Assembly: GCF_020748185.1 (NCBI RefSeq)
Contig: NZ_JAHZMO010000016.1
Span: forward strand, 1-64,000
Direction: 5' to 3'
Length of the DNA: 64,000 nt
From: Terrisporobacter petrolearius
GTDB taxonomy: Bacteria; Bacillota; Clostridia; Peptostreptococcales; Peptostreptococcaceae
Position numbers and translations under genes: made by a program. A model generated the notes under the pieces. It was not told the origin of the DNA. It saw nothing but the letters and a program-made list of their open reading frames with translations, and did no database searches. Shown here piece after piece: positions 1-8,587 of the stretch (positions within the stretch are counted from its first letter, which is position 1; each line of letters begins with the position of its first letter).

Positions 1-18
1 TTCTTTTTTATTTTTCAT
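1..18 (-). CDS. 5' end of a gene leaving the window (first six codons)
   Basis: Reading leftwards, an ATG at 18 is preceded by a strong GGAGG ribosome site at 30-26. The six visible codons give MKNKKE. Only the start is visible, so no function can be given. Its leader contains the hairpin at 83-123, which ends in a U-run on this strand about 57 bases before the start codon. Confidence 0.45.
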
Positions 19-75
19 TTTAATACCTCCAAAAGTTTAATATGAATATTATTCCAAACTTACCAATTTTACATA

Positions 76-123
76 CAAAAAAGACTGTAGGTAAGTTTGT
101 TTTACACAAATCTACCTACAGTC
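76..123 (-). terminator. Hairpin with U-run upstream of the leftward gene
   Basis: GACTGTAGGTA at 83-93 pairs with TACCTACAGTC at 113-123, with further partial pairing inside. On the minus strand the stem is followed by six T (82-77). It lies after the LysR terminator and before the start codon at 18, so it may be a second terminator or an attenuator for the leftward gene. Confidence 0.6.
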
Positions 124-149
124 CCTTGGTTTATTAAATCAGTTAAATA

Positions 150-195
150 AAAAGATGCTTAAGTCCATATTATGGATCTAAGCATCTTTTATTTT
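150..195. terminator. Bidirectional terminator downstream of the LysR gene
   Basis: AAAGATGCTTA at 151-161 pairs with TAAGCATCTTT at 179-189, with an inner TCCATA/TATGGA helix. The stem is flanked by A-rich sequence on the left and T-rich sequence on the right, so it can work on either strand. It lies about 60 bases beyond the LysR stop. Confidence 0.75.
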
Positions 196-253
196 TAATC
201 ACTTTATCTGATCATTATGACTGACACAAGATAAAAGTGAATTTTTATAAAAA

Positions 254-1180
254 TTATTTTGTCTCTAACAATTTACATGGTGTTTTATTTGTTTCAAACC
301 ATCTAGTAGCAAATTCCTTAAATATATGTTCATTTTTACTAAGTCGTCTGTTTTTTAATTGAGCTAAAAAAATATTTGCTGAAAAAGAATTTTGCAAATG
401 ACAAATATGTATGCTATTATCAATATTTTTTTTGTAAGATAAAGCAACATTATAAGGAAGTAAGGTAATACCTATATTTTCACAAACTAAAGCTAAAAGT
501 GTTTTTGTTTGAGAGTCTATATATAAAGTGTTTGGAAAATAATTAAGGTTACCCCAAGTATTTAAAAATACATTATGTAAATAATAATCACCATTGACGC
601 AAACATATTTTTCCTTAGCAGTATCAAAAATATCCACAGAGGATCTCATTGATAAAGCGTGTTTTTTTGATGTTACAAGAACTAACTCATCATCAATTAT
701 TTTATGAAGGTTTAGAATGTTTTTATGCTCATAATGGGAATTGATAAACCCTAAATTTACCATAGAGCCGCTAATGTATTCTATTATTTTACTGTTGGAC
801 CTTTCAATTAAATCTACTTGAATATTAGGATATTCCTTTTGAAAATCCCCAATAAGAGATGCTACACCGTATTCAACCATTGTGTCTATAACACCAATAG
901 AGATAGAGCTACTCTCTTCACAAGAGTATTTTTTCATATCTAATAAAATATTTTTGTAACCTGCCATAGATTTGTGTGCAAACTTGTAGAACTCTTCTCC
1001 TGCATCAGTGAGTTTTATACTTCTATGTTGTCGATTAAATAACTCAACTCCAAGTTCTTTTTCCAAAGATTTTATATGTTTTGAAATGGATGATTGAGAA
1101 ATATATAATTCTTGTGATGCTAGGGTAAAATGATTATACTTTACTATGGCTAAAAAAGACTTTATTTGTTCAAAAGTCAT
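254..1180 (-). CDS. LysR-family transcriptional regulator
   Basis: This 308-residue protein has the usual LysR length. Residues 1-60 form the winged helix-turn-helix, including FTLASQELYISQSSISKHIK and the following LGVELFNR. Residues from about 90 to 300 have the periplasmic-binding-like effector fold (for example SISIGVIDTMVEYG and ENIGITLLPYNVA). It is transcribed divergently from the DUF2232 membrane protein gene at 1284 across about 100 bases, the normal arrangement for a LysR protein controlling its neighbour. The effector is unknown. A gene-specific name cannot be supported. Confidence 0.88.
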   Translation of the reverse strand: MTFEQIKSFLAIVKYNHFTLASQELYISQSSISKHIKSLEKELGVELFNRQHRSIKLTDAGEEFYKFAHKSMAGYKNILLDMKKYSCEESSSISIGVIDTMVEYGVASLIGDFQKEYPNIQVDLIERSNSKIIEYISGSMVNLGFINSHYEHKNILNLHKIIDDELVLVTSKKHALSMRSSVDIFDTAKEKYVCVNGDYYLHNVFLNTWGNLNYFPNTLYIDSQTKTLLALVCENIGITLLPYNVALSYKKNIDNSIHICHLQNSFSANIFLAQLKNRRLSKNEHIFKEFATRWFETNKTPCKLLETK

Positions 1181-1199
1181 AATAAATCCCCCTAACCTT

Positions 1200-1256
1200 A
1201 ACCTATACCATATATTATAACAGATAAATTTCCTAAAAAGTGGTATACTAGGTTTA
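1200..1256. promoter_or_regulatory. Divergent promoter region with dyad symmetry
   Basis: The short interval holds ACCTATACCA at its left and TGGTATACTAGGT at its right, an inverted arrangement. TGGTATACT (1241-1249) reads as an extended -10 for the rightward gene. TATAAT on the minus strand (1219-1214) would serve the LysR gene. A LysR binding site here is inferred, not shown. Confidence 0.4.
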
Positions 1257-1283
1257 ATTTAAAAGTTTTTGGAGGCATAAAAA

Positions 1284-2309
1284 TTGAATAGTTCAGTAAA
1301 AAAATTAACAGAAGCAGCCATATTATCATCTACTTTCATCGTACTTACAATGATTGCTCTTTCAACTGGTTTGGGATATGGACTGTATTTAGATTTTGGA
1401 GTGCCAATAATATTTGCACTAATATATTTCAGATGTGAATTCAAATACACATTAATGTGCGGCATTAGTAGTGTAACTTTAATATTACTTGTTCTTGGAA
1501 ACTTTGCTGCTGCAATATTAGTAAGCCAAAGTTTCCTTTTAGGTATTTTATGTGGCTATTTAATTGCAAAAGCATCAGATATTTTTGATGATCTATTTTT
1601 AGGTTCTATAGTTGGTGTTATTTTTATGATATTAGTAGATATTTATGCTAGAAATATTATAGGATATAGCTTTATGGAAGAGTTCCAAGGATACATATAC
1701 TACTTTAATGGCAATCCAGCAATACTTGAAAATATGTCAAAGTTATTGCCATTTGTTAAAATCAATTTACAAGTTATTTATTATTTATTTATAGCAGTAT
1801 TTCCTTTTGGAATGGTATTTTCTATATATTTTATATCAATTATGTTTGGTAAAAAGCTTAGAATACTAAATGAAAATGGGAAAAGAAAATATTTTATGAT
1901 GAGATCCATAAGAAATTATAGTAATTTTATGTGTATGAAAAAAGAATATTTTTATTATGCTTTAGGATATGTTGCATTAGTAAGCTTATTGAGATTTTCT
2001 AATATAAAAATTAACAATGTTTATTTAAATACTATAATAACTTGTACAGAGTATTTATCATTATATTTTATATTTAGAGACGGGAATATATTAATAGGAA
2101 ATTATATAAACATTAAATATAAGAAGAAAAGTTTGAGTTTATTATACTTTGCTATTACAATAGTTTCCTTTTTCAGTATGTTTAAAGTTGCATTTTTAGT
2201 TTATGTAATTGTGGCAATATTTATGGACAAGAAATTCAATTTAAGAAAAAAGCAGAAATATATCGTAGATAGTCATACAGAAAAATTAATGATTAAGTAT
2301 AAAATATAA
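1284..2309 (+). CDS. DUF2232 (YybS-like) membrane protein
   Basis: A 341-residue, strongly hydrophobic protein with about eight predicted membrane segments and a basic C-terminal tail. Its length and layout, including the N-terminal KKLTEAAILSSTFIVL segment, resemble the DUF2232/YybS family, which is distantly related to substrate-binding (S) units of ECF transporters. The start is a TTG at 1284, chosen because a GGAGG site (1271-1275) lies eight bases upstream and no ATG fits. The gene is divergent from a LysR regulator that may control it. The family assignment rests on overall appearance and no substrate can be named. Confidence 0.6.
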   Translation: MNSSVKKLTEAAILSSTFIVLTMIALSTGLGYGLYLDFGVPIIFALIYFRCEFKYTLMCGISSVTLILLVLGNFAAAILVSQSFLLGILCGYLIAKASDIFDDLFLGSIVGVIFMILVDIYARNIIGYSFMEEFQGYIYYFNGNPAILENMSKLLPFVKINLQVIYYLFIAVFPFGMVFSIYFISIMFGKKLRILNENGKRKYFMMRSIRNYSNFMCMKKEYFYYALGYVALVSLLRFSNIKINNVYLNTIITCTEYLSLYFIFRDGNILIGNYINIKYKKKSLSLLYFAITIVSFFSMFKVAFLVYVIVAIFMDKKFNLRKKQKYIVDSHTEKLMIKYKI

Positions 2310-2360
2310 AATTTACTTTCGTTATAAAATAAAAAATATTTAATATATGTTTAATATATG

Positions 2361-2389
2361 TTGAAAATAAGGGAAAGTAGTGTTATAAT
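2361..2389 (+). promoter_or_regulatory. Sigma-A promoter of the ABC transporter operon
   Basis: TTGAAA at 2361-2366 and TATAAT at 2384-2389 are separated by exactly 17 bases. Transcription would start near 2396 and give a leader of about 145 bases before the binding-protein start at 2541. Confidence 0.75.
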
Positions 2390-2428
2390 TTTATCATAAT
2401 TTGAATATGAAATAGATCTATGAAGATC

Positions 2429-2471
2429 AAAAAAAAGCCATGAAGGTTAATATACTTTCGTGGCTTTTTTT
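2429..2471 (+). terminator. Terminator in the leader of the ABC operon (possible attenuator)
   Basis: GCCATGAAGG (2437-2446) pairs with CTTTCGTGGC (2455-2464) and is followed by seven T. It lies between the promoter at 2361-2389 and the first gene at 2541, so it would end transcripts started at that promoter. That fits an attenuator. It could instead end transcripts from the upstream gene. Confidence 0.7.
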
Positions 2472-2540
2472 GTCAAAAATGCGAATTATAGGGAAAAATG
2501 AAGAATTACAGGGAAAACAAATACTGGGGGGCTAAAGAAA

Positions 2541-4175
2541 ATGAAATTAAAGAAAAATATTGCTAAGCTATTATCAATGGTATTATTAGTAGGTGCATTA
2601 GCCGGATGTTCTAATTCATCTAATTCAGGATCAGACACAAGTACTAAATCTGGTGTGGAACAAAGAAAAAAAAATAATGAGTTAGTAGTTGCTGTTGGAG
2701 CAGAACCAGAAGCTGGATTTGATGCTATAACAGGGGGACATGGATCTATAACTAAGGTGTTCTTCTCAACATTAATGAAAAGAGACAAAGAACTTGGATG
2801 GGAAAATGATTTAGCAACTGATTATAAAATATCAAAGGATAAGCTAACTTGGACAGTTAAAATAAGAGACGATGCTAAATTTACTGATGGAAAAGCTGTA
2901 ACAGCTCAGGATGTTGCATTTACATATGAAACAACTAAGAAAAGTTCTACAGAAATAGATTTAACAATGATAAAAGAAGTAAAAGCGAAAGATGATACAA
3001 CTGTTGAATTTAAATTAGAAAGACCAATGTCAACATTTGTAGAAAAATTAGGTGCTTGTGGTATAGTCCCTAAACATGCATATAATGACTCATTTAAAGA
3101 TAATCCAATAGGATCTGGACCATACAAATTTGTACAATGGGACAAAGGACAACAAGTTATAGCAGAAGCTAATGCAGATTATTATGGTGAAAAACCAAGT
3201 ATAAAAAAATTAACTATGGTATTTTTAGAAATTGATGCTGCTTATGCTGCTGTAAAATCAGGTGACGTTGACATGGCATCAATAAATGGAGATCTTGCTA
3301 AAGAAAAAGTTGAAGGTACTAAAATTTTAGATATACCAAGTATAGAAACTTATGGTGTTGAATTCCCAATGGTTGCAAATACTGGTAAGAAAACTGAAAC
3401 AGGTTATGAAATAGGAAACAATGTTACAAGTGATGAAGCAATAAGAAAAGCGTTTAATACTGCTGTTGATAGACAAGGAATGGTTGATGGTGTGTTAAAT
3501 GGATATGGTTCAGTATCTACAACTGGTCTTGAAAAAATGCCTTGGTTAAATAAAGAATCAGTTCTTGAAGAATCTGACTACAACAATATCCAAGAAGCTA
3601 AAAAAATATTAAAAGACGGCGGATGGAAAGATAGTGACAATGATGGAATATTAGAAAAAGATAAAACTAAAGCGTCTTTTAAAGTATTATATACTCCAGG
3701 AAACTATAGACAGGCATTAGGATTAGAATTCCAAAAGATAGCTAAAGAATTAGGTATAGAAATAACTTTAGAAGAAAGAACTTGGGATACTATATTAAAA
3801 GACATACATAAAGAAGCTGTATTATTTGGATGGGGTTCAGGAGATCCATCAGAACTTTACAACTTATATTATGGTAAGGCTGCAAATACACCAGTTGAGT
3901 GGGACAATGCAGGATTCTATGATAATAAAACTGTAGATAAATATATAGACAAAGCTTTAAATAGTGAAGATGAAAAAGAAGCGCTACCTTACTGGCAAAA
4001 AGCTCAATTTGATGGAAAAACTGGTGCTTGTGCAAAAGGTGATGCTCCATACTGTTGGTTAGTTAATGCAAATCACGTTTATATAGTAAGTGAAGGATTT
4101 GATATAGGCAAGCCAGTTGTTCAACCTCATGGTGGAAGAATTTTCGACAATGTTACAGAATGGGCATGGAAATAA
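2541..4175 (+). CDS. Peptide/nickel-type ABC transporter substrate-binding lipoprotein
   Basis: The 544-residue protein starts with a basic, hydrophobic signal ending in the lipobox LAGC, so it should be lipid-anchored on the outer face of the membrane. The body has the SBP_bac_5 fold: LTWTVKIRDDAKFTDGKAVT near residue 110 and GSGPYKFVQWDKG near 195. A GGGGGG ribosome site lies ten bases before the ATG. It heads a five-gene importer operon with two permeases and two ATPases. Substrate classes in this family include oligopeptides, nickel complexes and metallophores; the sequence does not decide between them. Confidence 0.88.
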   Translation: MKLKKNIAKLLSMVLLVGALAGCSNSSNSGSDTSTKSGVEQRKKNNELVVAVGAEPEAGFDAITGGHGSITKVFFSTLMKRDKELGWENDLATDYKISKDKLTWTVKIRDDAKFTDGKAVTAQDVAFTYETTKKSSTEIDLTMIKEVKAKDDTTVEFKLERPMSTFVEKLGACGIVPKHAYNDSFKDNPIGSGPYKFVQWDKGQQVIAEANADYYGEKPSIKKLTMVFLEIDAAYAAVKSGDVDMASINGDLAKEKVEGTKILDIPSIETYGVEFPMVANTGKKTETGYEIGNNVTSDEAIRKAFNTAVDRQGMVDGVLNGYGSVSTTGLEKMPWLNKESVLEESDYNNIQEAKKILKDGGWKDSDNDGILEKDKTKASFKVLYTPGNYRQALGLEFQKIAKELGIEITLEERTWDTILKDIHKEAVLFGWGSGDPSELYNLYYGKAANTPVEWDNAGFYDNKTVDKYIDKALNSEDEKEALPYWQKAQFDGKTGACAKGDAPYCWLVNANHVYIVSEGFDIGKPVVQPHGGRIFDNVTEWAWK

Positions 4176-4199
4176 GACAAAATAAGCTATAATATATTA

Positions 4200-4228
4200 T
4201 GAGGACATTCTTATTTAGGGTGTCCTCA
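4200..4228 (+). terminator. Intra-operon hairpin after the binding-protein gene
   Basis: TGAGGACA (4200-4207) pairs with TGTCCTCA (4221-4228), but no U-run follows. A stem here is typical of binding-protein operons, where it protects the upstream message and lowers expression of the permease genes. Confidence 0.5.
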
Positions 4229-4269
4229 CATTTGAATTATAAGAAATACAAAAAAGGGGAGTTTATTGG

Positions 4270-5262
4270 ATGAAAAATAGCAAAAGTATAGGAGTTTTCC
4301 TATCTAAAAAAATAATAAGACTAATTACCTTATTAGTTGCCCTTTGTATAATTACATTTGTATTAATGGAGCTATCTCCAATAGACCCAGTTACAGCTTA
4401 TGTGGGAGCTAGTACAAAAGTAAGTGCAGCGCAAAGAGAATTAATTGCAGAGCACTGGGGGTTGAATCAGCCGCCAGTTGAAAGATTTATGTGTTGGTTT
4501 AAGTCTATAGTGGGGGGAGACTGGGGAACTTCACTAATATACAGAAGACCAGTTTTGGAGATTATAGGGCAAAAATTTAAAGCATCTTTATACTTAATGA
4601 TTATAGCTTGGGTTATTTCCGGGATTTTAGGTTTTGTAATGGGAATAATCAGTGGTAGCAATGAAAATAAGGTAATAGATAAAATAATACGTGGGTATTG
4701 TTATATTGTTATGTCAACACCAACATTTTGGCTAGGTATTTTATTTATTATGGTATTTTCTGTTTCTCTAGGATGGTTTCCAGTAGCCCTGGGAGTTCCA
4801 ATAGGTGTAAGCACAGCAGATGTAACCTTTATGGACTTACTTAGTCACATGATACTTCCTGCAATCACGTTAAGTCTTATAGGTGTTTCTAATATTTGTT
4901 TGCACACAAGAGAGAAAGTAATAGAAGTTATGAATAGTGATTATGTTTTATTTGCAAAAGCTCGTGGAGAAAGTAAAAAAAGTATAATTTTTAATCACGT
5001 AATAAAAAATGTTTCACTTCCAGCCATAACATTACAGTTTTTATCATTTAGTGAATTATTTGCAGGAACCATATTTGCAGAGCAAGTATTTTCATATCCA
5101 GGACTTGGGCAGGCCACAGTTTCAGCAGGTCTTAAGGGAGATTTACCTCTTTTAATGGGGATAGTAATAATCAGTTGTATTTTTGTTTATAGTGGAAATG
5201 TAATAGCAGATTTACTATATAGAATAATAGACCCAAGAATTAAAGGAGGGGAAGTGGCATAA
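4270..5262 (+). CDS. ABC transporter permease (OppB/NikB type)
   Basis: A 330-residue integral membrane protein with an N-terminal membrane segment, the conserved WGLNQPPVERFMCW motif region near residue 60 and a BPD_transp_1 domain from about 90 to 320. The EAA-type loop reads YVLFAKARGESKKSIIFNHV near residue 225. It would form half of the translocation channel with the next gene, which overlaps its stop codon by one base (ATAATG at 5259-5264), implying coupled translation. Confidence 0.9.
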   Translation: MKNSKSIGVFLSKKIIRLITLLVALCIITFVLMELSPIDPVTAYVGASTKVSAAQRELIAEHWGLNQPPVERFMCWFKSIVGGDWGTSLIYRRPVLEIIGQKFKASLYLMIIAWVISGILGFVMGIISGSNENKVIDKIIRGYCYIVMSTPTFWLGILFIMVFSVSLGWFPVALGVPIGVSTADVTFMDLLSHMILPAITLSLIGVSNICLHTREKVIEVMNSDYVLFAKARGESKKSIIFNHVIKNVSLPAITLQFLSFSELFAGTIFAEQVFSYPGLGQATVSAGLKGDLPLLMGIVIISCIFVYSGNVIADLLYRIIDPRIKGGEVA

Positions 5263-6125
5263 TGAGTGAAGTAAATAGCAGTGTAAAAAGAAAATCTTCA
5301 TCCTTTAAATTTGGAATTAGAGAAAAAACCATACTTTCCCTGGGAATATTTATAGTATTTTTTATAGTTATACTAGTTGTAGGAAGTGCTATTGATACTG
5401 AAAAGTTTAGTATAGATTTAATTAATAAAAATCAAGGGCCTTCATTAGCTCATGTATTTGGTACAGACTGGATAGGCCGCGATATGTTTTTTAGAACATT
5501 AAAAGGTCTTAGTATAAGTATGAAAATAGGAGTTTTATCTTCTATTATAAGTGGAATAATTGCAGTAATACTGGGGGTAATCGGACCTACTTGTGGTAAA
5601 AAAGTAGACTTAGTTATAACTTGGTTTATAGATTTAGTTTTATCAGTACCTCATACTTTAATAATAATCTTAATCTCTATGGCAGCAGGTGGAGGATTAA
5701 AGGGAATAGTTCTTGGAGTATCCCTTACTCACTGGACTTCACTTACTAGAGTAATAAGAGCAGAAGTTATGCAAGTAAAAGAATCTGATTATACGAAAAT
5801 TGCAAAGAATTTTGGAAAATCAAATTTATATATAGCTAAAAATCATATTTTACCTCATGTAATACCTCAGCTTTTAGTTGGAATTGTATTAATTTTCCCT
5901 CATGCTATCTTACATGAAGCTTCAGTTACTTTCTTAGGATTTGGTTTACAATCACATGAACCAGCCATAGGAATAATTTTGTCAGAATCCATGAAATATC
6001 TAACTAGTGGAAAATGGTGGTTAGCATTTTTCCCAGGATTATCATTAGTTTTAGTTTCTATGATGGTGGATAATATGGGTAAAAAAATAGGAAAATTAAT
6101 TGATCCTAAAACAGCTTATAATTAG
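5262..6125 (+). CDS. ABC transporter permease (OppC/NikC type)
   Basis: This 287-residue protein has an N-terminal membrane anchor, the OppC-type motif FGTDWIGRDMFFRTLKG near residues 65-81 and a BPD_transp_1 domain with an EAA loop (KIAKNFGKSNLYIAKNHILP near 175-195). It pairs with the preceding permease. Its ATG overlaps the stop of that gene, and the ATPase gene follows nine bases after its own stop behind an AGGAGGT site. Confidence 0.9.
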   Translation: MSEVNSSVKRKSSSFKFGIREKTILSLGIFIVFFIVILVVGSAIDTEKFSIDLINKNQGPSLAHVFGTDWIGRDMFFRTLKGLSISMKIGVLSSIISGIIAVILGVIGPTCGKKVDLVITWFIDLVLSVPHTLIIILISMAAGGGLKGIVLGVSLTHWTSLTRVIRAEVMQVKESDYTKIAKNFGKSNLYIAKNHILPHVIPQLLVGIVLIFPHAILHEASVTFLGFGLQSHEPAIGIILSESMKYLTSGKWWLAFFPGLSLVLVSMMVDNMGKKIGKLIDPKTAYN

Positions 6126-6134
6126 GAGGTAGCT

Positions 6135-7070
6135 ATGAATAAGGAACCAATTTTAAGTGTTAGAAATTTGGAGATATGTTTTAGCCAATATACAAAGGGA
6201 TTAAATAGAATAGATTCAAAGGCTATAAATAATTTAGATATAGATTTATATAAAGGTGAAATATTAGCAGTTGTTGGGTCTAGTGGTTCAGGTAAAAGTC
6301 TACTTGCTCACTCAATTCTGGGGATACTACCAAGTAATGCAGTGACAAGAGGAGATATAACTTATAAAAATGAATTATTAGACGAAAAAAGAAAAGAAAA
6401 ACTTAGGGGAAAAGAAATTGTATTTATTCCTCAATCAGTAAATTATTTAGATCCACTAATGGAAGTGGGAAAACAAGTTAAGATTTCCATAAAAGATAAA
6501 AAGAAAAGTAATAGTATACTTAGAAATGTATTTAAAAAATATAACTTAGAAGAAAAGGTAGAAAAATATTATCCTTTCCAACTATCAGGTGGAATGGCAA
6601 GAAAGGTTCTTTTATCAAGCGCTTTAGTTAGTGACTGTGAAGTAATAATCGCAGACGAACCAACGCCAGGCTTAGATGAAAAATCTTTAAATGAAGTCTT
6701 AAAAGATTTTAGAGATTTGGCTGACAGTGGCTGTGCATTACTTGTAATCACCCATGATATATCTGCTGCTTTAAAAATTGCAGATAGGGTGGCAATTTTC
6801 TATGGAGGAACTACTTTGGAAATTGCAAAAGCGCAAGACTTCAAAAACGGTGGAGAAAACTTAAGGCATCCATATACAAAGGCACTGTTTAATGCACTGC
6901 CTAACAACAGTTTTACACCAATAAAAGGTAGTCAACCACTGGCCAGTGAGCTACCTGTAGGATGTTTATTTTATGATAGATGTGAAATAAGAACACCTGA
7001 TTGTGAAAACATAAAACCTGAAATGAAAGAAATAAGAGATGGAAAGGTGAGATGTTTATATGCTACTTAA
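6135..7070 (+). CDS. ABC transporter ATP-binding protein (OppD/NikD type)
   Basis: The 311-residue ATPase has Walker A GSSGSGKS near residue 50, signature LSGGMARK near 152, Walker B VIIADEPTPGLD near 174 and the switch His in VITHD near 203. The C-terminal extension HPYTKALFNALP followed by GCLFYDRCEIR and further cysteines is the usual Opp/Dpp tail. It acts at the cytoplasmic face with the next protein, whose gene overlaps this one by 11 bases. Confidence 0.9.
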   Translation: MNKEPILSVRNLEICFSQYTKGLNRIDSKAINNLDIDLYKGEILAVVGSSGSGKSLLAHSILGILPSNAVTRGDITYKNELLDEKRKEKLRGKEIVFIPQSVNYLDPLMEVGKQVKISIKDKKKSNSILRNVFKKYNLEEKVEKYYPFQLSGGMARKVLLSSALVSDCEVIIADEPTPGLDEKSLNEVLKDFRDLADSGCALLVITHDISAALKIADRVAIFYGGTTLEIAKAQDFKNGGENLRHPYTKALFNALPNNSFTPIKGSQPLASELPVGCLFYDRCEIRTPDCENIKPEMKEIRDGKVRCLYAT

Positions 7071-7704
7071 AGCTGAAAATATTAACTTTAAATATAGAGG
7101 AGATAAATATATATTAAAAGATATAAATTTATCTGTAAAAAATAATGAAGTGGTTGGAATAGTAGCACGTAGTGGATTTGGTAAAACTACTTTTGCTAAG
7201 ATTTTGGCTGGATATATTAAACCAGACAAAGGAAATGTAATACTAGAAGGTTGTGAGAAAAAGAAAAATGCTTTCAACCCTGTCCAACTAATTTTCCAAC
7301 ATCCAGAAAAATCAGTAAATCCAAAATGGAAAATGAAAAAAATTATAAATGAAGCTTATGTACCAAGTGATGAAATGATAGAAGCTATGGGAATTAAGAA
7401 AGAATGGTTAAATAGATGGCCAAGTGAACTTTCTGGTGGGGAGTTGCAAAGGTTCTGCGTTCTTAGAGCTCTTAGTCCTGAAACTAAGTTTCTTATAGCT
7501 GATGAGATGACTACCATGTTAGATGCTATAACACAGGCTCAAATTTGGAATGTGGTTATTGATTATTGCAAGAAAAACAGTATTGGACTTATTGTTATCA
7601 GTCACGATAAGGATTTGGTGAATATTGTTTGTGATAGAGTTATTAATTTGGAAGAAAATAGTGAAGAGAATAGATTGATAGAAGTTGATAAAAATATAGT
7701 GTAA
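7060..7704 (+). CDS. Short ABC transporter ATP-binding protein (OppF/NikE type)
   Basis: At 214 residues this is much shorter than typical OppF (about 310), ending soon after the nucleotide-binding domain and lacking the C-terminal Opp extension. The Walker A reads ARSGFGKTT, with Ala in place of the usual first Gly. The signature LSGGELQRF and Walker B FLIADEMTTMLD are intact, as is the switch His (VISHD). NikE-like short partners exist, so the length need not mean damage. It ends the operon, directly before a strong terminator. Confidence 0.87.
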   Translation: MLLKAENINFKYRGDKYILKDINLSVKNNEVVGIVARSGFGKTTFAKILAGYIKPDKGNVILEGCEKKKNAFNPVQLIFQHPEKSVNPKWKMKKIINEAYVPSDEMIEAMGIKKEWLNRWPSELSGGELQRFCVLRALSPETKFLIADEMTTMLDAITQAQIWNVVIDYCKKNSIGLIVISHDKDLVNIVCDRVINLEENSEENRLIEVDKNIV

Positions 7705-7710
7705 ATTTGA

Positions 7711-7740
7711 AGAGTAGAGAAGAGATTCTCTACTCTTTTT
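7711..7740 (+). terminator. Terminator of the ABC transporter operon
   Basis: AGAGTAGAGAA (7711-7721) and TTCTCTACTCT (7726-7736) form a perfect 11-pair stem with a GAGA loop and a following T run. Confidence 0.88.
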
Positions 7741-7764
7741 AGTATATTGAAATTTTTGACAAAG

Positions 7765-8373
7765 TTAACTAATCAAAGCTTTAATCCCAGCATTTATTGT
7801 TCCTTCCAACATGCCACCATGATAAGAAATAACTTTACTTATAGGTAGTTTTGAAACTTTTTTTACAGAATCAAGATAAGTTTCATTATCAAAATTCAAA
7901 CCTTTGTCAGTAAGTCCTAACAAATTGAGCTGTATATCGAGCAAATTCCCTGCAATTAAAAGTTCTTCATCTTTTATATATAAACTAACATGGCCTGGAG
8001 TATGACCAGGGGTAGATATTACTTTAATATTGTCAAAATGAGGAGTTGTGTCGTTATCATTTAATTTTATATGAACTAAAAATTTATTATCAAGTGAAGG
8101 AGCCATAACTATTACATCGGGTATAGTATTTACAATATCTTTTGTGCAACCTAAGTTGTCAAAGCCTTTATGTGTTAAAAGCATATGGCTTAAATATCTA
8201 ATATCCAGTCCTTCATTATAAAAGGCAGTTCTGATAGTTTCAAACTCTCCAGGATATGCACTATCAACTAAAAGCATTTTTCCTTTATTTAAAATTACTA
8301 CAGGATAAGTAAATTTATCAGGATGTATTTTTGTTGGTATTTTTAGCATATATATATTGTCGTTGACTTTCAT
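7765..8373 (-). CDS. Metallo-beta-lactamase-fold protein with a degenerate metal site
   Basis: The 202-residue protein is clearly of the MBL hydrolase fold: MLLVDSAYPGE near residue 34, STPGHTPGHVSLY near 122 and a final YHGG near 186. The key metal motif, normally HxHxDH or HxDxDH, reads THKGFDN, so the second and last ligands are Gly and Asn. The later Asp ligand, usually AGD, is AGN. His in PGH and YHGG remain. This suggests a protein with weakened or no metal binding. A GGAGG site precedes the ATG. It is monocistronic and lies downstream of the LacI gene in the same direction. Confidence 0.85.
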   Translation of the reverse strand: MKVNDNIYMLKIPTKIHPDKFTYPVVILNKGKMLLVDSAYPGEFETIRTAFYNEGLDIRYLSHMLLTHKGFDNLGCTKDIVNTIPDVIVMAPSLDNKFLVHIKLNDNDTTPHFDNIKVISTPGHTPGHVSLYIKDEELLIAGNLLDIQLNLLGLTDKGLNFDNETYLDSVKKVSKLPISKVISYHGGMLEGTINAGIKALIS

Positions 8374-8493
8374 TTTGCCTCCTATTTTTTTGTTTATATA
8401 TATTATCCTGCATGTGGACTTTATTATGTTGCTAAAAAAATAACAGAAAAGTAGTAATTTTAGATGAGTGTAATTATTTGGATTAAAAATAAA

Positions 8494-8534
8494 TTTTTAT
8501 ATTAAAATAAGTATATTCAATTGAATATACTTAT
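8494..8534 (-). terminator. 28-base perfect palindrome, likely LacI terminator
   Basis: Bases 8507-8534 form a perfect inverted repeat centred on CAATTG. On the minus strand it is followed by a T-rich stretch (TTTTAATATAAAAATTT), as expected for termination of the LacI gene that ends at 8588. A binding site for a dimeric regulator is the alternative. Confidence 0.5.
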
Positions 8535-8587
8535 GAATATGCTTATTTAATATGTAATAGCTAATATGTAATAGTTAATATTTAATA

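Noticed and set aside
1259-1465. Leftward frame overlapping the DUF2232 start
   Set aside because: It lies antisense to a clear membrane protein and in the divergent promoter region, without a ribosome site.
2420-2443. Leader peptide (MKIKKKP) before the ABC operon terminator
   Set aside because: No ribosome site precedes it and the codons show no bias that would explain attenuation.
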